From: Heterostelium multicystogenum
Taxonomy: Eukaryota > Evosea > Eumycetozoa > Acytosteliales > Acytosteliaceae
NCBI GenBank assembly: GCA_003667245.1
Contig: RCNN01000310.1
Span: forward strand, 1-47,145
Length of the DNA stretch: 47,145 nt
Reading direction: 5' to 3'
The translations under genes and the position numbers were made by a program. The notes beneath the pieces were generated by a model. It was not told where the DNA came from. It worked only from the letters and a program-made list of their open reading frames with translations, and made no database searches. Below, piece after piece: positions 1-11,845 of the stretch (position 1 is its first letter; the number at the start of each line of letters is the position of its first letter).

Positions 1-255
1 ATCTTTACAATAGTGTTGTGTATGTTCAATTCTTTGCGTTTGTTGTTATAGAAAGTTTTAAACTAAAGTTAGTTATATTAGATATTTTACTTTGGATAAA
101 ATAAGTTTGCATTGGAGTAATAATATAACATACAATTTAGGCTTGACTTGAGAGTCCCAATTCTTATTATAGTTATTATTTAATATCTGTTCATTATTAT
201 TAGTCAATGGTAAAGTTGTATTTGCATTTGCCACTGCTGTTGATGATGATGACAT
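1..255 (-). CDS. 5' part of an unrecognised gene, running off the left edge
   Basis: The ATG at 255 opens an exon to 134 that reads MSSSSTAVANANTTLPL and then an Asn-rich stretch ending NWDSQVKPK. At 133 there is a GTATGT donor. An AG acceptor at 33-32 restores the same frame, giving LIEHTQHYCKD up to the window edge, so the intron would be 102 bp (32-133). The frame match across the intron supports a real gene. Only about 50 residues are visible: a Ser/Asn-rich start that looks disordered, then the beginning of a more ordered region with His and Cys. I do not recognise the family. The upstream sequence is AT-rich with TTGA repeats near 297-312. Confidence 0.5.
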
Positions 256-577
256 TATATATATTAATATATAATAATATGATTACTGTCGTGTTGATTG
301 ATTGATTGATTGGGAATTATTATTAATATTAAAGTTATTTGAGTACTATCTATCTATTTTAGATTATTATTGATGATTGAAGTTGCAACAAGTAAATTGT
401 ATTTATGAATTTTTGTGTGTGGTTTTTATTTATTTTATTTTTATTGAAACTTAAAATGAGGATTCAGTTCAATCTTGTTAGTTCATGTAGCACAAGACAT
501 ATTATCATGTTAAGTAAATATTACTACTTGTTCTTGGTTAACTTTAGTGATGATCAATCTTATTTATCAGATTATTC
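256..577. other. AT-rich spacer between left-edge gene and inverted-repeat arm
   Basis: No convincing gene. It holds a short TTGA tandem run near 297-312. An open stretch begins at 405 but has poor composition and runs into the duplicated arm, so I do not call it. Confidence 0.5.
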
Positions 578-1072
578 GTTAATAGTAAATGTATTAATGA
601 AATCTACTATCACTGAATAGTAGTTTAAAATTTCAAATATTCCAAAATCAAATCAAATTGACACTACCGATAAATAAAATCAAAGTTGAATTTCTGTGCA
701 TTTAGGGCATTGTTTTAGACTCTGACTGTCCATGGATATCTCTATTGAGAAACAAAAACAACATATCTTACTCCAGGGAGGATAACGTTTATCATCTTTT
801 TTTCAAAATTTTTAAAAAATTTATAAAACCCTAACAAAATAACAAAGGTAGTGTGGGTCGATCAAGAAGACAAAAAACTTCATAGGCATGATCTTTTGTA
901 ATTTAGACACTTTATTATTCGTGATAAACTTAAATGATTTTCAAATATCAGCGTTGAAGAACTATATAGTACAGGTGTACACAAAAATAAACTATATAAA
1001 TATAAAAATCATATACAATTAGTTGATAGATTCAATCTATATTTGATAGATATTTCAATCAACCTATAGAGA

Positions 1073-1790
1073 ATGGTGGATTTATCACCTGAACTTCAGT
1101 CAATCATCTTTGGTGATGAATTTAATATTGAACTCAAGCCAAATGTATTACCAAACTCACTAGAATCACTGAAATTTTGGTCATTATTATTGTCAACCAA
1201 TAGAATTAGGTGTATTACCACCATCACTCAAGTCATTGGAGTTTTGTGGTCGATTTAATATTGAACTCAAACCAAATGTATTACCACAATCACTCAAGTT
1301 ATTGATGTTTGGTTATCGATTTAATATTGAACTCAAACCAAATGTATTACTAAACTCACTAGAATCACTGATATTTTGGTGATGAATATTGTCAACCAAT
1401 AGAATTAGGTGTATTACCACAATCACTCAAGTCATTGGAGTTTGTGGTCGATTTAATATTGAACTCAAACCAAATGTATTACCAAACTCACTAGAATCAC
1501 TGAAATTTGGTGATGAATATTGTCAACCAATAGAATCAGGAGTATTACCACAATCACTCAAGTCATTGATGTTTGGTTATCGATTTAATATTGAACTCAA
1601 ACCAAATGTTTACCAAACTCACTAGAATCACTGAATATTTGGTGATGAATATTGTCAACCAATAGAATCAGGAGTATTACCACCATCACTCAAATCATTG
1701 GAATTTGGTCAAAAGATTATAATATGGAAATCAAACCAAATGTATTACCAAATTTATTGGAAACTCTGAAATTTGGTGAGGAATTTTGTC
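1073..1790 (+). repeat. N-terminal FNIP-type repeat array of left copy
   Basis: About ten imperfect units of roughly 66 bp, alternating between FNIELKPNVLPNSLESLKFG and YCQPIESGVLPPSLKSLxFG types. Several units contain one-base shifts. The right copy has about six such units at 32560-32980. Confidence 0.7.
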
Positions 1791-3419
1791 AAGAAGAGAC
1801 ATTGGGTGTATTTCCACTTTCTATTAAAGAGAATACATTTCCAGGAAATATGCGAGTTCACAATGATTTTATGAATAACAATAGTAGATATTGCTTGACT
1901 CCATCAATTGGGATTCAAATTTATAATGATATCTACCACTTAAGTTGTAAATCACTAGATATTAACAATCAAACAATGTATGATTTGTTGTTGGTGTTTT
2001 CATTTCCATCAACAACAATCAGACCAAAGATATTGAAAATCAAAAGATATTCAGAAAATCAAGTTGATATTCCCCCAGAATATACAAATGACACTATTAC
2101 AATGACATTGCTCAAAAGTAACAGCACATCATTATTCTTGAAAACAACTATTCCAAGGAAATCAAATGTAATTGAAATCACACTCAAATTTGGACTCCAA
2201 CAATCAGATATCTTTCAATCATATCCATCATTTTACATTCATGGAAAAGAATATTTTATTATTTCAAAATTTCACAAATGAAAGTCGTAATCCTGTATTC
2301 CTTGTCATTTCAAAAGAATGCAACAAGTTAGTATGTATACCCATTAATTGTTACTTTTTAATATCACCATATACTAAACATTGTTATTTTATAGTTTGCA
2401 TATAAGAGAATTATGTATAAGGATGAGAATAATATTATTAATATTAAACAACATCAGAGTTTGGTTCGAGAAGTGGAGGTAATGAAGCTATTCAAAGGAG
2501 ATAAACAGTTTTGTTCAACTGGTTGATTATCATGATGACAAAGAAAATGAATCTTTGAGATACTGAATGAATTTTGTGATGAAACTGATCTCAGATTAAT
2601 AATGCAAAAGTAACTATACATTTTTATTGCTTATTATTCATCATAAATATTAATAATATTTTCATTTTGATAAATCAAGCAAAAACATTAGATTATTAGA
2701 TAAAGAAATCTATTCAATGTTGACACAATTATTTGTGATATTGTCAAAACTTGAAAGACATGAATCATTCATTGTGATATCAAACCTGATAATATCTTTA
2801 TCAAAGATGGAAACTTGAGGCTTGGTGATTTTGGATGTGTTCGAGAGCCAACAACATCAAACTCGATGAAGATGAGAAATCAAATTGTTACAATGTATTC
2901 AAGTGATCAGGTAGAGTATTATGATTCCAATGAACTTCCAACTTACTCTCCAATAGGTACTGTTGGATCTAAAGGATTTATTCCACCAGTAAGTTTTATT
3001 TGAATCTAATCAATACGATATTGTATTAATAGTATTTCTATAAACAAAGGAACTTATTTTGAAAACGAATGTATTCATTTGCATTCGATATTTACTCAGT
3101 TGGTGTAACAATTCAATGTTTAATGGAAAAGTAATCAAATCAAATAAGGTATTTTTAATGTGTTAAATTTCTAACATTTTATATTATTCTTTAGAGATTT
3201 CTTTTTTCAATCAAAATGAAAATCGCACATTAAATTGTTTGGTAAAGCTGATGACATCGACATTACCAGAGAATAGAAATTCACTTCAACATATTTTGGC
3301 TCAATATTTTGCATTAGAAGGTCAAAAAATTCATTATCCTTTTCATAGCACTGAATTCCTATCACCTCACCAATGTCAATATACTGAAATCATATTTTGT
3401 TATCAATATAATAGTCCAA

Positions 3420-3980
3420 TCAAATCAAGAATATTTCCAGAAACACTTCAATCTTTGATCTTGGTTTTGATTTTAATCAAAAGATTTACAAAGATATTCT
3501 ACCAAACAATTTGAAATCATTGACATTTGGATTCCGATTTAACCAAAGGATCGATAAAGATGTTCTTCCAAACAATTTGAAATCATTGACTTTTGGTGAA
3601 GATTTTAACCAAATGATCGATAAAGATGTTCTTCCAAACAATTTGAAATCATTGACTTTTGGATTCTACTTTAACAAAGGATAGATAAAGATGTTCTTCC
3701 AAACAAATTGAAATCATTGACATTTGATTCCATTTTAACCAAGGATAGATAAAGATGTTCTTCCAAACAATTTGAAATCATTGACATTTGATTCTACTTT
3801 AATCAAAGGATAGATGTTCTACCAACCAATTTGAAATCATTGACTTTTGGATTCTACTTTAACCAAAGGATCGACAAATGTTCTTCCAACAAATTTGAAA
3901 TCATTGACATTTGGAAAACAATTTAACCAAAAGATCGATAAAGATGTTCTTCCAACCAATTTGAAATCATTGACTTTCAA
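3420..3980 (+). repeat. C-terminal FNIP repeat array of left copy
   Basis: About eight 66-bp units encoding FNQ(R/K)IDKDVLPNNLKSLTFG-like FNIP repeats. Several are broken by indels, such as the unit near 3670. The matching array in the right copy is more than twice as long. Confidence 0.75.
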
Positions 3981-4257
3981 CAAAGATGTGCTTGATGTGA
4001 AACTGAGCTGTAAAATTGATTTGGTAATACCAATCCAACTGTTGGAGGTAAAGTATACAAGGATTACAATTGTAACAGATGGAAAGATGTTTCTTCGATA
4101 TTAAAATAATAGATTATTTTGTGAATCCTTCATAATAAAAGTTCAACAGAATTTTATATTTATTTTAAAATTTAATCCTTCCAGGATTAATCTAACAAGT
4201 AAAGAGAAAAAGGTTTCGATCTGTACATAAGAGAAGTAGTTTTGCGGAACACTATTT

Positions 4258-4599
4258 ACAAAGTTGGTTGGGAGTCTATATTACATTACCCTTTTAGAGG
4301 TATGATAATATAAATTGTTACATAATATTATTTTTACTTTTGTGTTATTGGTTTATATTATATATGATGGTACTATATGTATATGCGGATGATTTGGATT
4401 ATATATATATGGATTTATATGATGATATGTACAAATTATAATTACTTGATTGGGTATATATATAATTATATATAATTATAAATAATTGGATGCTATTATT
4501 TTGTATCTTTCCTATCTACTATAGATATTATTACTTTGATATATGTTTAGGAATGTATATAGAAGTAGAGATAGGGAGAAGAATAATATATGTAACAAT
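4258..4599. other. AT-rich spacer
   Basis: Low-complexity TATATA-rich DNA between the inverted-repeat arm and the 3' end of the cyclin gene. Nothing else seen. Confidence 0.5.
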
Positions 4600-5375
4600 T
4601 TATGCAGCGCAGTTGGCGTGGTAGGTGGCATCTTTGGTGGAGGTTCTGACATCGTAGTCACACTACCTCTTCTCGGAAACATAGGGGAGTTAGATCCAAC
4701 ACGACCACGAGGTGAACTGGCAGGTGAGTGACTTCCATGACGCTATTATTAGATGGTAGAATCAAAGGACGTTTCTGAAGAAATCTTAACTTGGATTGTT
4801 CGATTTGGAAACGATATTCTTCGAAAACAGCGTCTGGACAGACAGCACCAAACTTGATGAGTTTCAAAAAGTCAAGCTCTAGCAAGTTCATTTCACGCAA
4901 CTGGATTCCACCGACTTGAGAATAGTATTCGTTGTTGTAGAAGACGTCGTCAAGGTACTTTGTCGAGATAACCAAGGTAGTAATAAGGATAACGATGGAT
5001 ATTGTAAGAGTTGATTGACAAACCACATTCTACAGTCAATTTATCGATATAAAAAACAGAGAGGCGATGAGCACTCTTTCGAGCATGGTGAATATTTAAA
5101 CAATCTTTGGAGATAATCACGTACTGTGATTGATGGTAACTTTCTATTTGGTGGATAGAATTGTTCGTGTGTTTGTTTATTCTATTATTGAAAATTGAGT
5201 ATTATTAATATTACAACTTCCAATTTTGCCATTTTAAATTTTATACATACTTGGTCACCTATGGAAACTATTTTATTTATACATTGAGTTATGATTCCAG
5301 GAGTAAAATTGTCACCCTCTTCGAACATCTCTTTCAGGGTGCAATATTCTTTAATAATTCCAAAATAGTAATCAT
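4600..5375 (-). CDS. PHO80/PCL-like cyclin
   Basis: A cyclin of the PHO80 (CycP/PCL) group, which binds and activates a CDK5/PHO85-type kinase. The strongest part is STKYLDDVFYNNEYYSQVGG followed by MNLLELDFLKLIKF and a FEEYRFQIEQ segment, the hallmark second half of the PHO80 cyclin box. Upstream pieces fit: LPSITVRDYLQRLFKYSPCS, YIDKLT, GLSINSYNIHR. The first exon likely starts at ATG 5375 (MITILELLKNIAP), reaches FTPGIITQCINKIV, and ends at a GTATGT donor near 5250; the next exon starts with NKQTHEQFYPPNRK. At least four one-base indels are needed to join the box. The C-terminus, read in the best frame, is a Ser/Pro/Arg-rich tail (SPASSPRGRVGSNSP) with a stop near 4600; the exact end is uncertain. 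Confidence 0.75.
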
Positions 5376-6844
5376 TTTTGTTGTATATATATGTATATTT
5401 GGATATAATTAGAAAATACTTTACTTATATATATAAATAACTATAATGTATTTATAAGAATAAAATATTCTTTGGTTTTAAAAATAATTATAAATAAAAC
5501 TTGTTTTTTTAGAAAGTAGATAGTTATATATAGGATGTTGTTTTGATTTTACAATTGAGGACTAAATTAATTGGATATGAAGATACAAAGTAGTAGGAGC
5601 TAAGTGGTTTGATTGAACCGATTCAAGTTTGGGAACTAACTACTAATTGTTGTTGATCGATTAATAATTTGGTGCTAGTTTGATGAATGAATAGATCAAA
5701 AGGTTAGTTTCTATAAATGTTGAGAAATAGGAAATTTTTTGATCAAAACTCAGTGTGGGGTCAAGATTTTGTGGTGTTTTGCTGCTGTGGTTGTGTGTGA
5801 TTGTTAAATCTGATGCATGGGTGTGTTTTTTATTTTTAGGTTACTGGATAGTTTTTTGTGAAGGATTTCAATGATTTTGCAAATATGTTTGCTTATTGTA
5901 TGATCACCCTTCAAATAGAGAAGGATCTATTAAAGTAATATTAACACAAACTACCAATCAAATTCTACAACAATCTTTAGATTATTTTTTGTTTGTTGTA
6001 TTATTATTATTGTATATGTTGAAGTAACAAAAATAGTGAATTATATAATTGGATGATTTAATGGGTTTTGGTTTGTGTTTTTAAAAGTGTAGATGAATGT
6101 CATTGATTGGGAGAGTTCTTAGCCTTTCAATGATTGTTGTTGTTACAACAATTTTTTAAATTTTGAACTTGTTCATTATTTGTGTATGGAATGTAGTAAT
6201 TTATGTCAGGTTGAGTGGGTGGTTGGTGGAGAAATAGAATAGAATAAATGGAAATGGAAATTGTACAATACCTTTGATGTTTATATACTTTTAAATTCTT
6301 GGTTGGTTTGGAAATACTAATAATAATTGGATATGTCAAAGTAGTTTAAGGATATACTTTATTGTGTAATGATGCAAATAGGTTAATATTAAAAAATTCG
6401 GAAACGTTGTTTTAAAAGTAAAATTATATACAGAAATGTTAAATGATATTGAGGCAAATAAATAAAGATAAGATTAGATAAGATGAAGGTACAAAATTTG
6501 AGTAGATTCCAAAGACAAAAAAAAATATATACAATTTGGAATTTGAAGATTATATTTCTTTAAAAAATGGATCGAGTAATACAAATAAATGATTTTGTGA
6601 AGTGATAAGGCGGAGGAGCAAGCTGTATGTACAAATAAAATAAAAAGTGGAAACAGGTATTATTATGAAAACATTAATAGGCGTCACAAGTATTACAAAC
6701 AAACAAATAAATTTAATATTGCTAATTAATTAATTTCTAAATGTTAACATAATTTGTTGGTGTTATATTTATAAGTAATGGATCTATTCGTTGGTGGTTC
6801 CTTTTTTTTATAACATTATTTAAATTTTTATTTATTTGTTGAAA

Positions 6845-6902
6845 AAGTGATTGTGTGTTCTCTGTGTGTTTGTGTGTGTTCTGTGTGTTTTGTGTGTGTT
6901 CT
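6845..6902. repeat. TG-rich tandem repeat
   Basis: Imperfect GTGTGTTCTGTGTGTTTT-like units with repeated GTGTGTGTTC blocks over about 55 bp. Simple repeat with no coding sense. Confidence 0.7.
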
Positions 6903-7681
6903 TAATTCAATGATCAGAGTGTGAAAAAAACCATGTGAGAATTTAATTTGAATCATTATGGGTGAGTGTGTTGTGTGTGTGCAAAAGAGCAGAGCTCATG
7001 TGAGGTGATTTCATCCAACAACGATCAGTGGGGTAGCAACTTTAGTAATAATAGTTGATGTGATTGCTCCTAATATTAAAACAATCATTGCTTACAATCT
7101 ATATGAATGGTGTGAGATGCTGAAATAGTGTGTGCACTGTCAAATATGTTAATGATTTAATAAAAGAGTACCTTTAATTGGATTGCTCAATTAATCTGCT
7201 GCTTCTATTATTACAAAAAATTTTAATAATAAATCCAAACACCAGTGCCTCAATGCGAATCCTTGAAATAAGAATTGGATAAGTATATCTTGATGTTCGA
7301 TAGTAGTGAAGTGAGGTGATGACACTGGATTTCTGTGGTAATGTATTTACCAATAATGTGGTAAAAAAGAAGAACAAGTGGAGTTGGTTGATTACACGAT
7401 GATTACCACTTGGATGATAAATTTCAGCTGATCTCCACTACTACTATATTATAAATATGGTTATAACTTAATCGAAACAAACACCAACAGTATTTTTTTA
7501 AGAGCTAGGAGTTGAGCGTGGTCATTATCTTTGAATTTTCCACCCAACTTCCTTCCTGATGCTTGTTTCAGATAATTGAATTAGCAAGAGGAGTAACATC
7601 TGCAAAACATCAACCATTTAATATGATACAACCATTCATCTTGGTATCATCATAATGAAATGCATTTAGTGCCACTTTTAA

Positions 7682-7697
7682 AGTTTGACGTCAAACT
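7682..7697. promoter_or_regulatory. 16-bp perfect palindrome with a CRE-type TGACGTCA core
   Basis: AGTTTGACGTCAAACT is its own reverse complement over all 16 bases, centred at 7689/7690. The inner eight bases are the classical CREB/ATF-type bZIP site. It lies alone in the long spacer, about 2.3 kb upstream of the cyclin start. Binding is inferred from the motif only. Confidence 0.45.
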
Positions 7698-8268
7698 CTT
7701 TTAAATGGTGTTGGTGTATGTGGATATTATTTTGCTCACTTGGGTGGATCATATCCCTCTAACTTTTTAACCAAATTAATGTATATTTATATTTGGTAAA
7801 GAGGGGAGATCAGATTCACTGTGATTGCATATAACAATGAAAAATTTTAAATGGGAGAGAGGATCAGGTGGTGGAACCTGTAGCATTTTCAACTGTCGTC
7901 CACTAACCAATATAATTCCACGCTAACATTGGTGTAACCTTTTCCAACAACAACAAATAATTTGAAAGAGAATAAAATGTTATATTACTAAATATATCTT
8001 ATGATATGGTGTGTATTAAATTGCTTTTGGTGTCTTTTGGTGGTATATATACCAAAAGTGGAAATGATGTACCAACAGATAATCTGGAACAAAGGTGATT
8101 TAGCAGTTTAATTTCATGTTGAGATTTCAAACTTTGAAGCTATTAACAAGAATGAATATGTTCGTTGGATTCATTGGTTGGATTAAGTTGAAGACATTTG
8201 AATTATTTTATAATAATAATAATAACAGAGAATAAAATACGTAACGGATGGATTAAAAATAGTTGTAA

Positions 8269-8314
8269 TGTCAACTGACTGCGAAACAAACTATATATCT
8301 AATGTCAGTTGACA
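8269..8314. other. 11-bp inverted repeat (possible hairpin or paired binding site)
   Basis: TGTCAACTGAC at 8269-8279 is repeated in reverse complement as GTCAGTTGACA at 8304-8314, with a 24-base AT-rich spacer. It could fold as a stem-loop or present two TTGAC-containing sites. No function can be assigned. Confidence 0.4.
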
Positions 8315-8844
8315 GTGATAACATAATAACTGCAACTCGACTATTTACAAGAATAGGTGGTCTAATTTTAATTAATAGTATATTACACTTACTTATTTAA
8401 TTGTTTTAATTATTAATAATACAATGGCTTTCCTAGGATTTATAAATCTTATCTGGTTGATGTTATTGTTACAGTTATAATAATGATACAACTAATACTA
8501 ATATTATTATATTAAGGTATTTCTGGGTTGACAGTTTAGAACTAAGATTGATCAATTTGGTCTGTTTAAATAGATTTATAGAGTACAATGGATCAACTGG
8601 TGCAGTGACAACAAAATATCTAAACCAACCAATATTAGTTGTTTGAAAGGGTTGTTTCTGTTAATAAATTATTTCCTCTGACTTGCTTTCATCCGTTTTA
8701 TTAAAGGATGATGTTAGTGAGATTATAGCCAGTGGCATAGGTATCACATCTCGGGGCAACTCAACTCACCTTGTAAAACTTTAGATAAGGCTCTTAGCTC
8801 CCTTAGTCTGATTGATGTCCAATTTAGCTTAGCTACTAACGAAC

Positions 8845-9051
8845 TTATAAAAAGGCACTACTATTATTAGAGGGTGTCAGATATTGATTTGTTGCGTTGA
8901 CGATTTTGAGATGTTGATGCTGATGATGATGATGATGTGGATGGTACCGTATTCCAAACACATAGTGTGACATTAAAATAACAAACAAAAACACAAGTAA
9001 GTAGGATGATTTCCTCACAACAACAACAACATTAGAGGTGCAATCAATCAT
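8845..9051 (-). CDS. Possible short secreted His-rich peptide
   Basis: An ATG-started open frame of 68 codons. It begins MIDCTSNVVVVVRKSSYL, has a hydrophobic run (LVFLFVILMSHYVFG) that could act as a signal peptide or single membrane segment, then a cluster of seven His and two Gln (HPHHHHHQHQH) and a polar tail. It stands alone in an otherwise empty region. No family recognised; chance is a real alternative, because CAT/CAC runs make His tracts easily. Confidence 0.25.
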   Translation of the reverse strand: MIDCTSNVVVVVRKSSYLLVFLFVILMSHYVFGIRYHPHHHHHQHQHLKIVNATNQYLTPSNNSSAFL

Positions 9052-10741
9052 GCATTAATTATTATTAACAGCTGGTTGTGTTAATTAATAATCATCATGC
9101 TAATTATTAAGTGTGAATTTCAGTAATGGGCAAACAACACTTGAATATTCCAAGTTTATAAACTTAGAATTATCTTTTCTTGATAATTGGTGCTTTATAA
9201 CATCAACAGCTTTCAAGGTATTGTTCATTCCATGATGGAGAACTTCTTTAGTTAAAAGTGTACAAAGCTAATATGAGGCAGAAGTGGGATCAAACAGCTT
9301 AATACATCACACTGAGATTCAATAAACCACAGTAGAGATTGCTATCGACCAAAAGCACAGCCTATCTTGAGATTAGAATCCTTTGAGTTGAGAAAATCAC
9401 ATGAGCACTGACGATTATAGTAATTTCACTACTAGTGAACATAATAATAATAAAGATCGAAAGAATGAAGAGCGGCTCTGATGATGTTGTTGTTTGACCA
9501 ATTGGTCTTTGTTGTCATTTTTGTGTGGTGTTAGTGTTGTCTAGTGAGTGTGACTGTTGATTTAAAAGGTTGTTGGTTTGGCTGGATTGTTCCAAAATTA
9601 TTAAAATAAAATAATGTAAAATTTGGGCACATCAATAACAATTACCATAAAGTTTAAACCCCCTTTTTATGTGTGTGTTTTGTGTGTGGGGTTAGTTGGT
9701 GTTAAAGATAATATTATTGTCTTAAAGTAAAATCTGATCAACACAACTGCATTTCATCAGCTTTTCTTGACAGCTGAAGCTCTATTATTACAACACAGAA
9801 ATGAGATGAGAATGACATGAGATAGATAGAGATAAAATAGGGAGAGATAATCCAAACTAGATTGTTTTGATGCTGCTAGGAATAACACAAAGATCTTTAC
9901 ATTGCATTCTACTAAATTAACTATTATTACTTTGATTTTAGTTGATCGGGAGTGAAATCAAACGAACACCATGATGATCCGTGGTTGAAAGTCGACTTTA
10001 TTCGGTGTGACAAAGAAAAAAGTACCAGTGGTGTAGGTTGCTTGACAAGCTAAGTTTGTGTTGTGTGGGTTCAGTTCAACGAAATGACCCAGGCTGGCTG
10101 TCACAATTATAACAAAAATATCTTATTTGTTCGATTGGCAATCCTTTACTTTGTTTGGATTCGATCAATGAATTTCTTCACTTGAGATAAGTGAATCAAC
10201 TAAAAGTAGACCAACAACAATGAGAATGAACAATCACACATCACAAGATAACAGGAAATGGAACCAATTTAAACTCGAATTTGTCAGTTGAAATAAATAA
10301 ATAGGCAACAAAACAACTACCAATAGCTAATTAAAGGATTTGCTTTCATTGAATTAAATGATGTGTGGAATGAATGATTGACACATTTCAGTTGTATGTG
10401 TTGGAATAGTTAATTTATTATTAAATAAATATCTTTTGAAAGGTAATTTTCAACTTACAGTTTGCTTCTCTTTCCAGAAGTTCGAGGCTTTGGTTAAATT
10501 AAATTAGGTGTACCGTACAGTCGGTGTAACTTATTGCGTCAATTTAAAGTTATTAAAATTTAATTTCTAAAGCTGGATAGTTTAATTATTGATTATTGAT
10601 TATTTATTTATTTATAATTATTATAAGTTGTATATTATACCTGTTGAATATATATAGGTAAGATTTTAAAATGAAAGGTTGATTGTTGTATCCAATTTAT
10701 AGCATTCAACAAATTATTGTTTGCTTATCAAAGCCAAAACA

Positions 10742-10760
10742 GGTAGATAGATAGATAGAT
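10742..10760. repeat. Short TAGA tetranucleotide run
   Basis: TAGA repeated about four times followed by TTGA. A second, similar run occurs near 12525-12541. Simple microsatellites. Confidence 0.6.
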
Positions 10761-11434
10761 TGATTCTCTTTTGGATGGTTGTGTCACATGTCTCTTTACT
10801 TTGAATATAGCATGTGTCAAATGATTGAAGACTCTAGATTAACATGATTCACTAACTTCTTTTTTCACTTTTTCTTGAAGATGATTGTGTTTTGTAATGC
10901 TGTATCTATTGGTTCTCTACCTGAAGCAAGTAAAGTTTCTACCTATCAATATGAAAGATAAGTACTCAACAAGCTGGGTAGTTAGTTGATTGACAAACTA
11001 ACTAACGGATCAAATGAGGAGAAGAACAGAGGTGTGAGAGTGCTTTGTGATGTTTGATTCAATCATAAATTCTACTCTTCAGAAGGGTCCACTCCTCATC
11101 CATTAACGCTCCAATTTGTCGAATCATGTAGTATCAACCATAAAAGGGCACCATCTAGGCTTGCATAGGATACAATCCGATTTCACACTTCTTGCTTTTG
11201 GTCATAAAGTGATAAACAAACCAAATCAAACTTCAAATTAATTAATTTCTTCTGAAAAACCCCACCCTTTTTCGTGACTTGTTCCAGTGATTTTGGTCTC
11301 ACCCACACACGATCACTGACATATTTAAACGATCTCATGAATGATTACCCCAATACAAGGTTTTATCAGTCACATATTTGCATTGGCAATGGTCAAACAT
11401 CGAGTGGTGTGTGGTGATTAACCACATGATCTGA

Positions 11435-11845
11435 GTGCAAAACACTGAGGATCAATCAGATGGTGTTTGTTTATTTGTTCACTCAGTTTTAATGGAAAAG
11501 GGGGTAACAAACCTTGTTTATAAATACTATCATCCTCAAAACAGTAATAAAACAAATAACATCAACAAAAGGTTACTCTTTATCATAAAGAGTAACTCCT
11601 TTTTTGTACATCCGTTCCTTATATCTTGCTCAAGTGACAAATCGAAAGTATCTAGAAGTTTCACAGATATATCTTTCATCATGTCTTCAACAATATCGTC
11701 ACGACAAATCAATCAAATTGACTACGACACCACAATAATCTGATCTGCGACATTGAGATACCAAGATTTTGAAGATTACCCATTTGGTTACCTTCAAATA
11801 ATTTACGAAAATACGCGAACTCCTCAAGCCATTTATAAAAGTTAG
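11435..11845 (+). other. Open reading stretch interrupted by a single TGA
   Basis: The frame is open from 11435 to a TAG at 11843-11845 except for one TGA at 11741-11743. An ATG at 11681 would start MSSTISSRQINQIDYDTTII, then the TGA, then SATLRYQDFEDYPFGYLQII in the same frame. The part after the stop has protein-like composition (Tyr, Phe, Asp, Pro), and a GTTAGT donor-like site lies at its end (11841). Shifting the frame by one base gives ICDIEIPRFEDYPFG instead, so an indel is another way to remove the stop. It could be a first exon, a gene remnant or chance. No family recognised. Confidence 0.25.
11567..11605 (+). ncRNA. Strong hairpin followed by a T run
   Basis: GTTACTCTTTA (11572-11582) and TAAAGAGTAAC (11586-11596) are perfect reverse complements with a three-base loop. 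Below a two-base bulge, AAAAG (11567-11571) can pair with CTTTT (11599-11603), giving about 16 pairs. Six Ts follow at 11600-11605, as in RNA polymerase III termination. It may be the 3' end of a small RNA, a cruciform or a processing signal. No upstream A/B box was recognised, so the RNA call is tentative. Confidence 0.3.

Larger units (their letters stand above)
934..4104 (+). pseudogene. Decayed FNIP-repeat protein kinase (left copy)
   Basis: A degenerate copy of the gene at 29485-33050. In order it shows the N-terminal segment (ISVEELYSTG-like, 945-1050), N-terminal FNIP repeats (about 1070-1790), a linker of about 200 residues (to 2280), kinase pieces, and a C-terminal FNIP array (about 3420-3980) ending at TAA 4102-4104. 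Kinase landmarks remain but in different frames: HCDIKPDN near 2775, LGDFGCVRE near 2823, and GTVGSKGFIPP before a GTAAGT donor near 2992. The start ATG at 934 is out of frame with what follows, and many indels and stops break the reading frame, far more than in the right copy. D. discoideum has a family of FNIP-containing kinases (fnk), which is the comparison I use. Residual doubt: reads from two near-identical arms may be mis-assembled, inflating the damage. Confidence 0.7.
578..4257 (+). repeat. Left arm of a large inverted duplication (FNIP-kinase locus)
   Basis: This stretch matches the reverse complement of 29328-33414 along its length, including non-coding flanks. Near the outer edge both arms carry the same promoter-side sequence (for example the block around 640-720, matching 33280-33360). 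Near the inner edge both carry the segment ending GCGGAACACTATTT (4244-4257 here, 29328-29341 there). Beyond these points similarity stops. Arms are about 3.7 and 4.1 kb and the spacer about 25 kb. The arms differ by many point changes and indels and by repeat-unit number, so the duplication is not brand new. I saw no terminal inverted repeats or target-site duplication that would make this a transposon. Confidence 0.85.

Noticed and set aside
405..620. 71-codon open frame MNFCVWFLFILFLL...
   Set aside because: Hydrophobic AT-driven translation, overlaps the duplication boundary, and the matching region at the other arm does not keep the frame.
578..4257. Reading the inverted arms as a DIRS- or Mutator-like transposon
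   Set aside because: The arms contain a spliced kinase gene, no transposase, reverse transcriptase or tyrosine recombinase, and no visible terminal repeats or target duplications.
6127..7377. Two minus-strand frames of about 70 codons (6127-6339, 7174-7377)
   Set aside because: Low-complexity Ile/Tyr/Asn-rich translations without motifs, domain features or convincing promoters.
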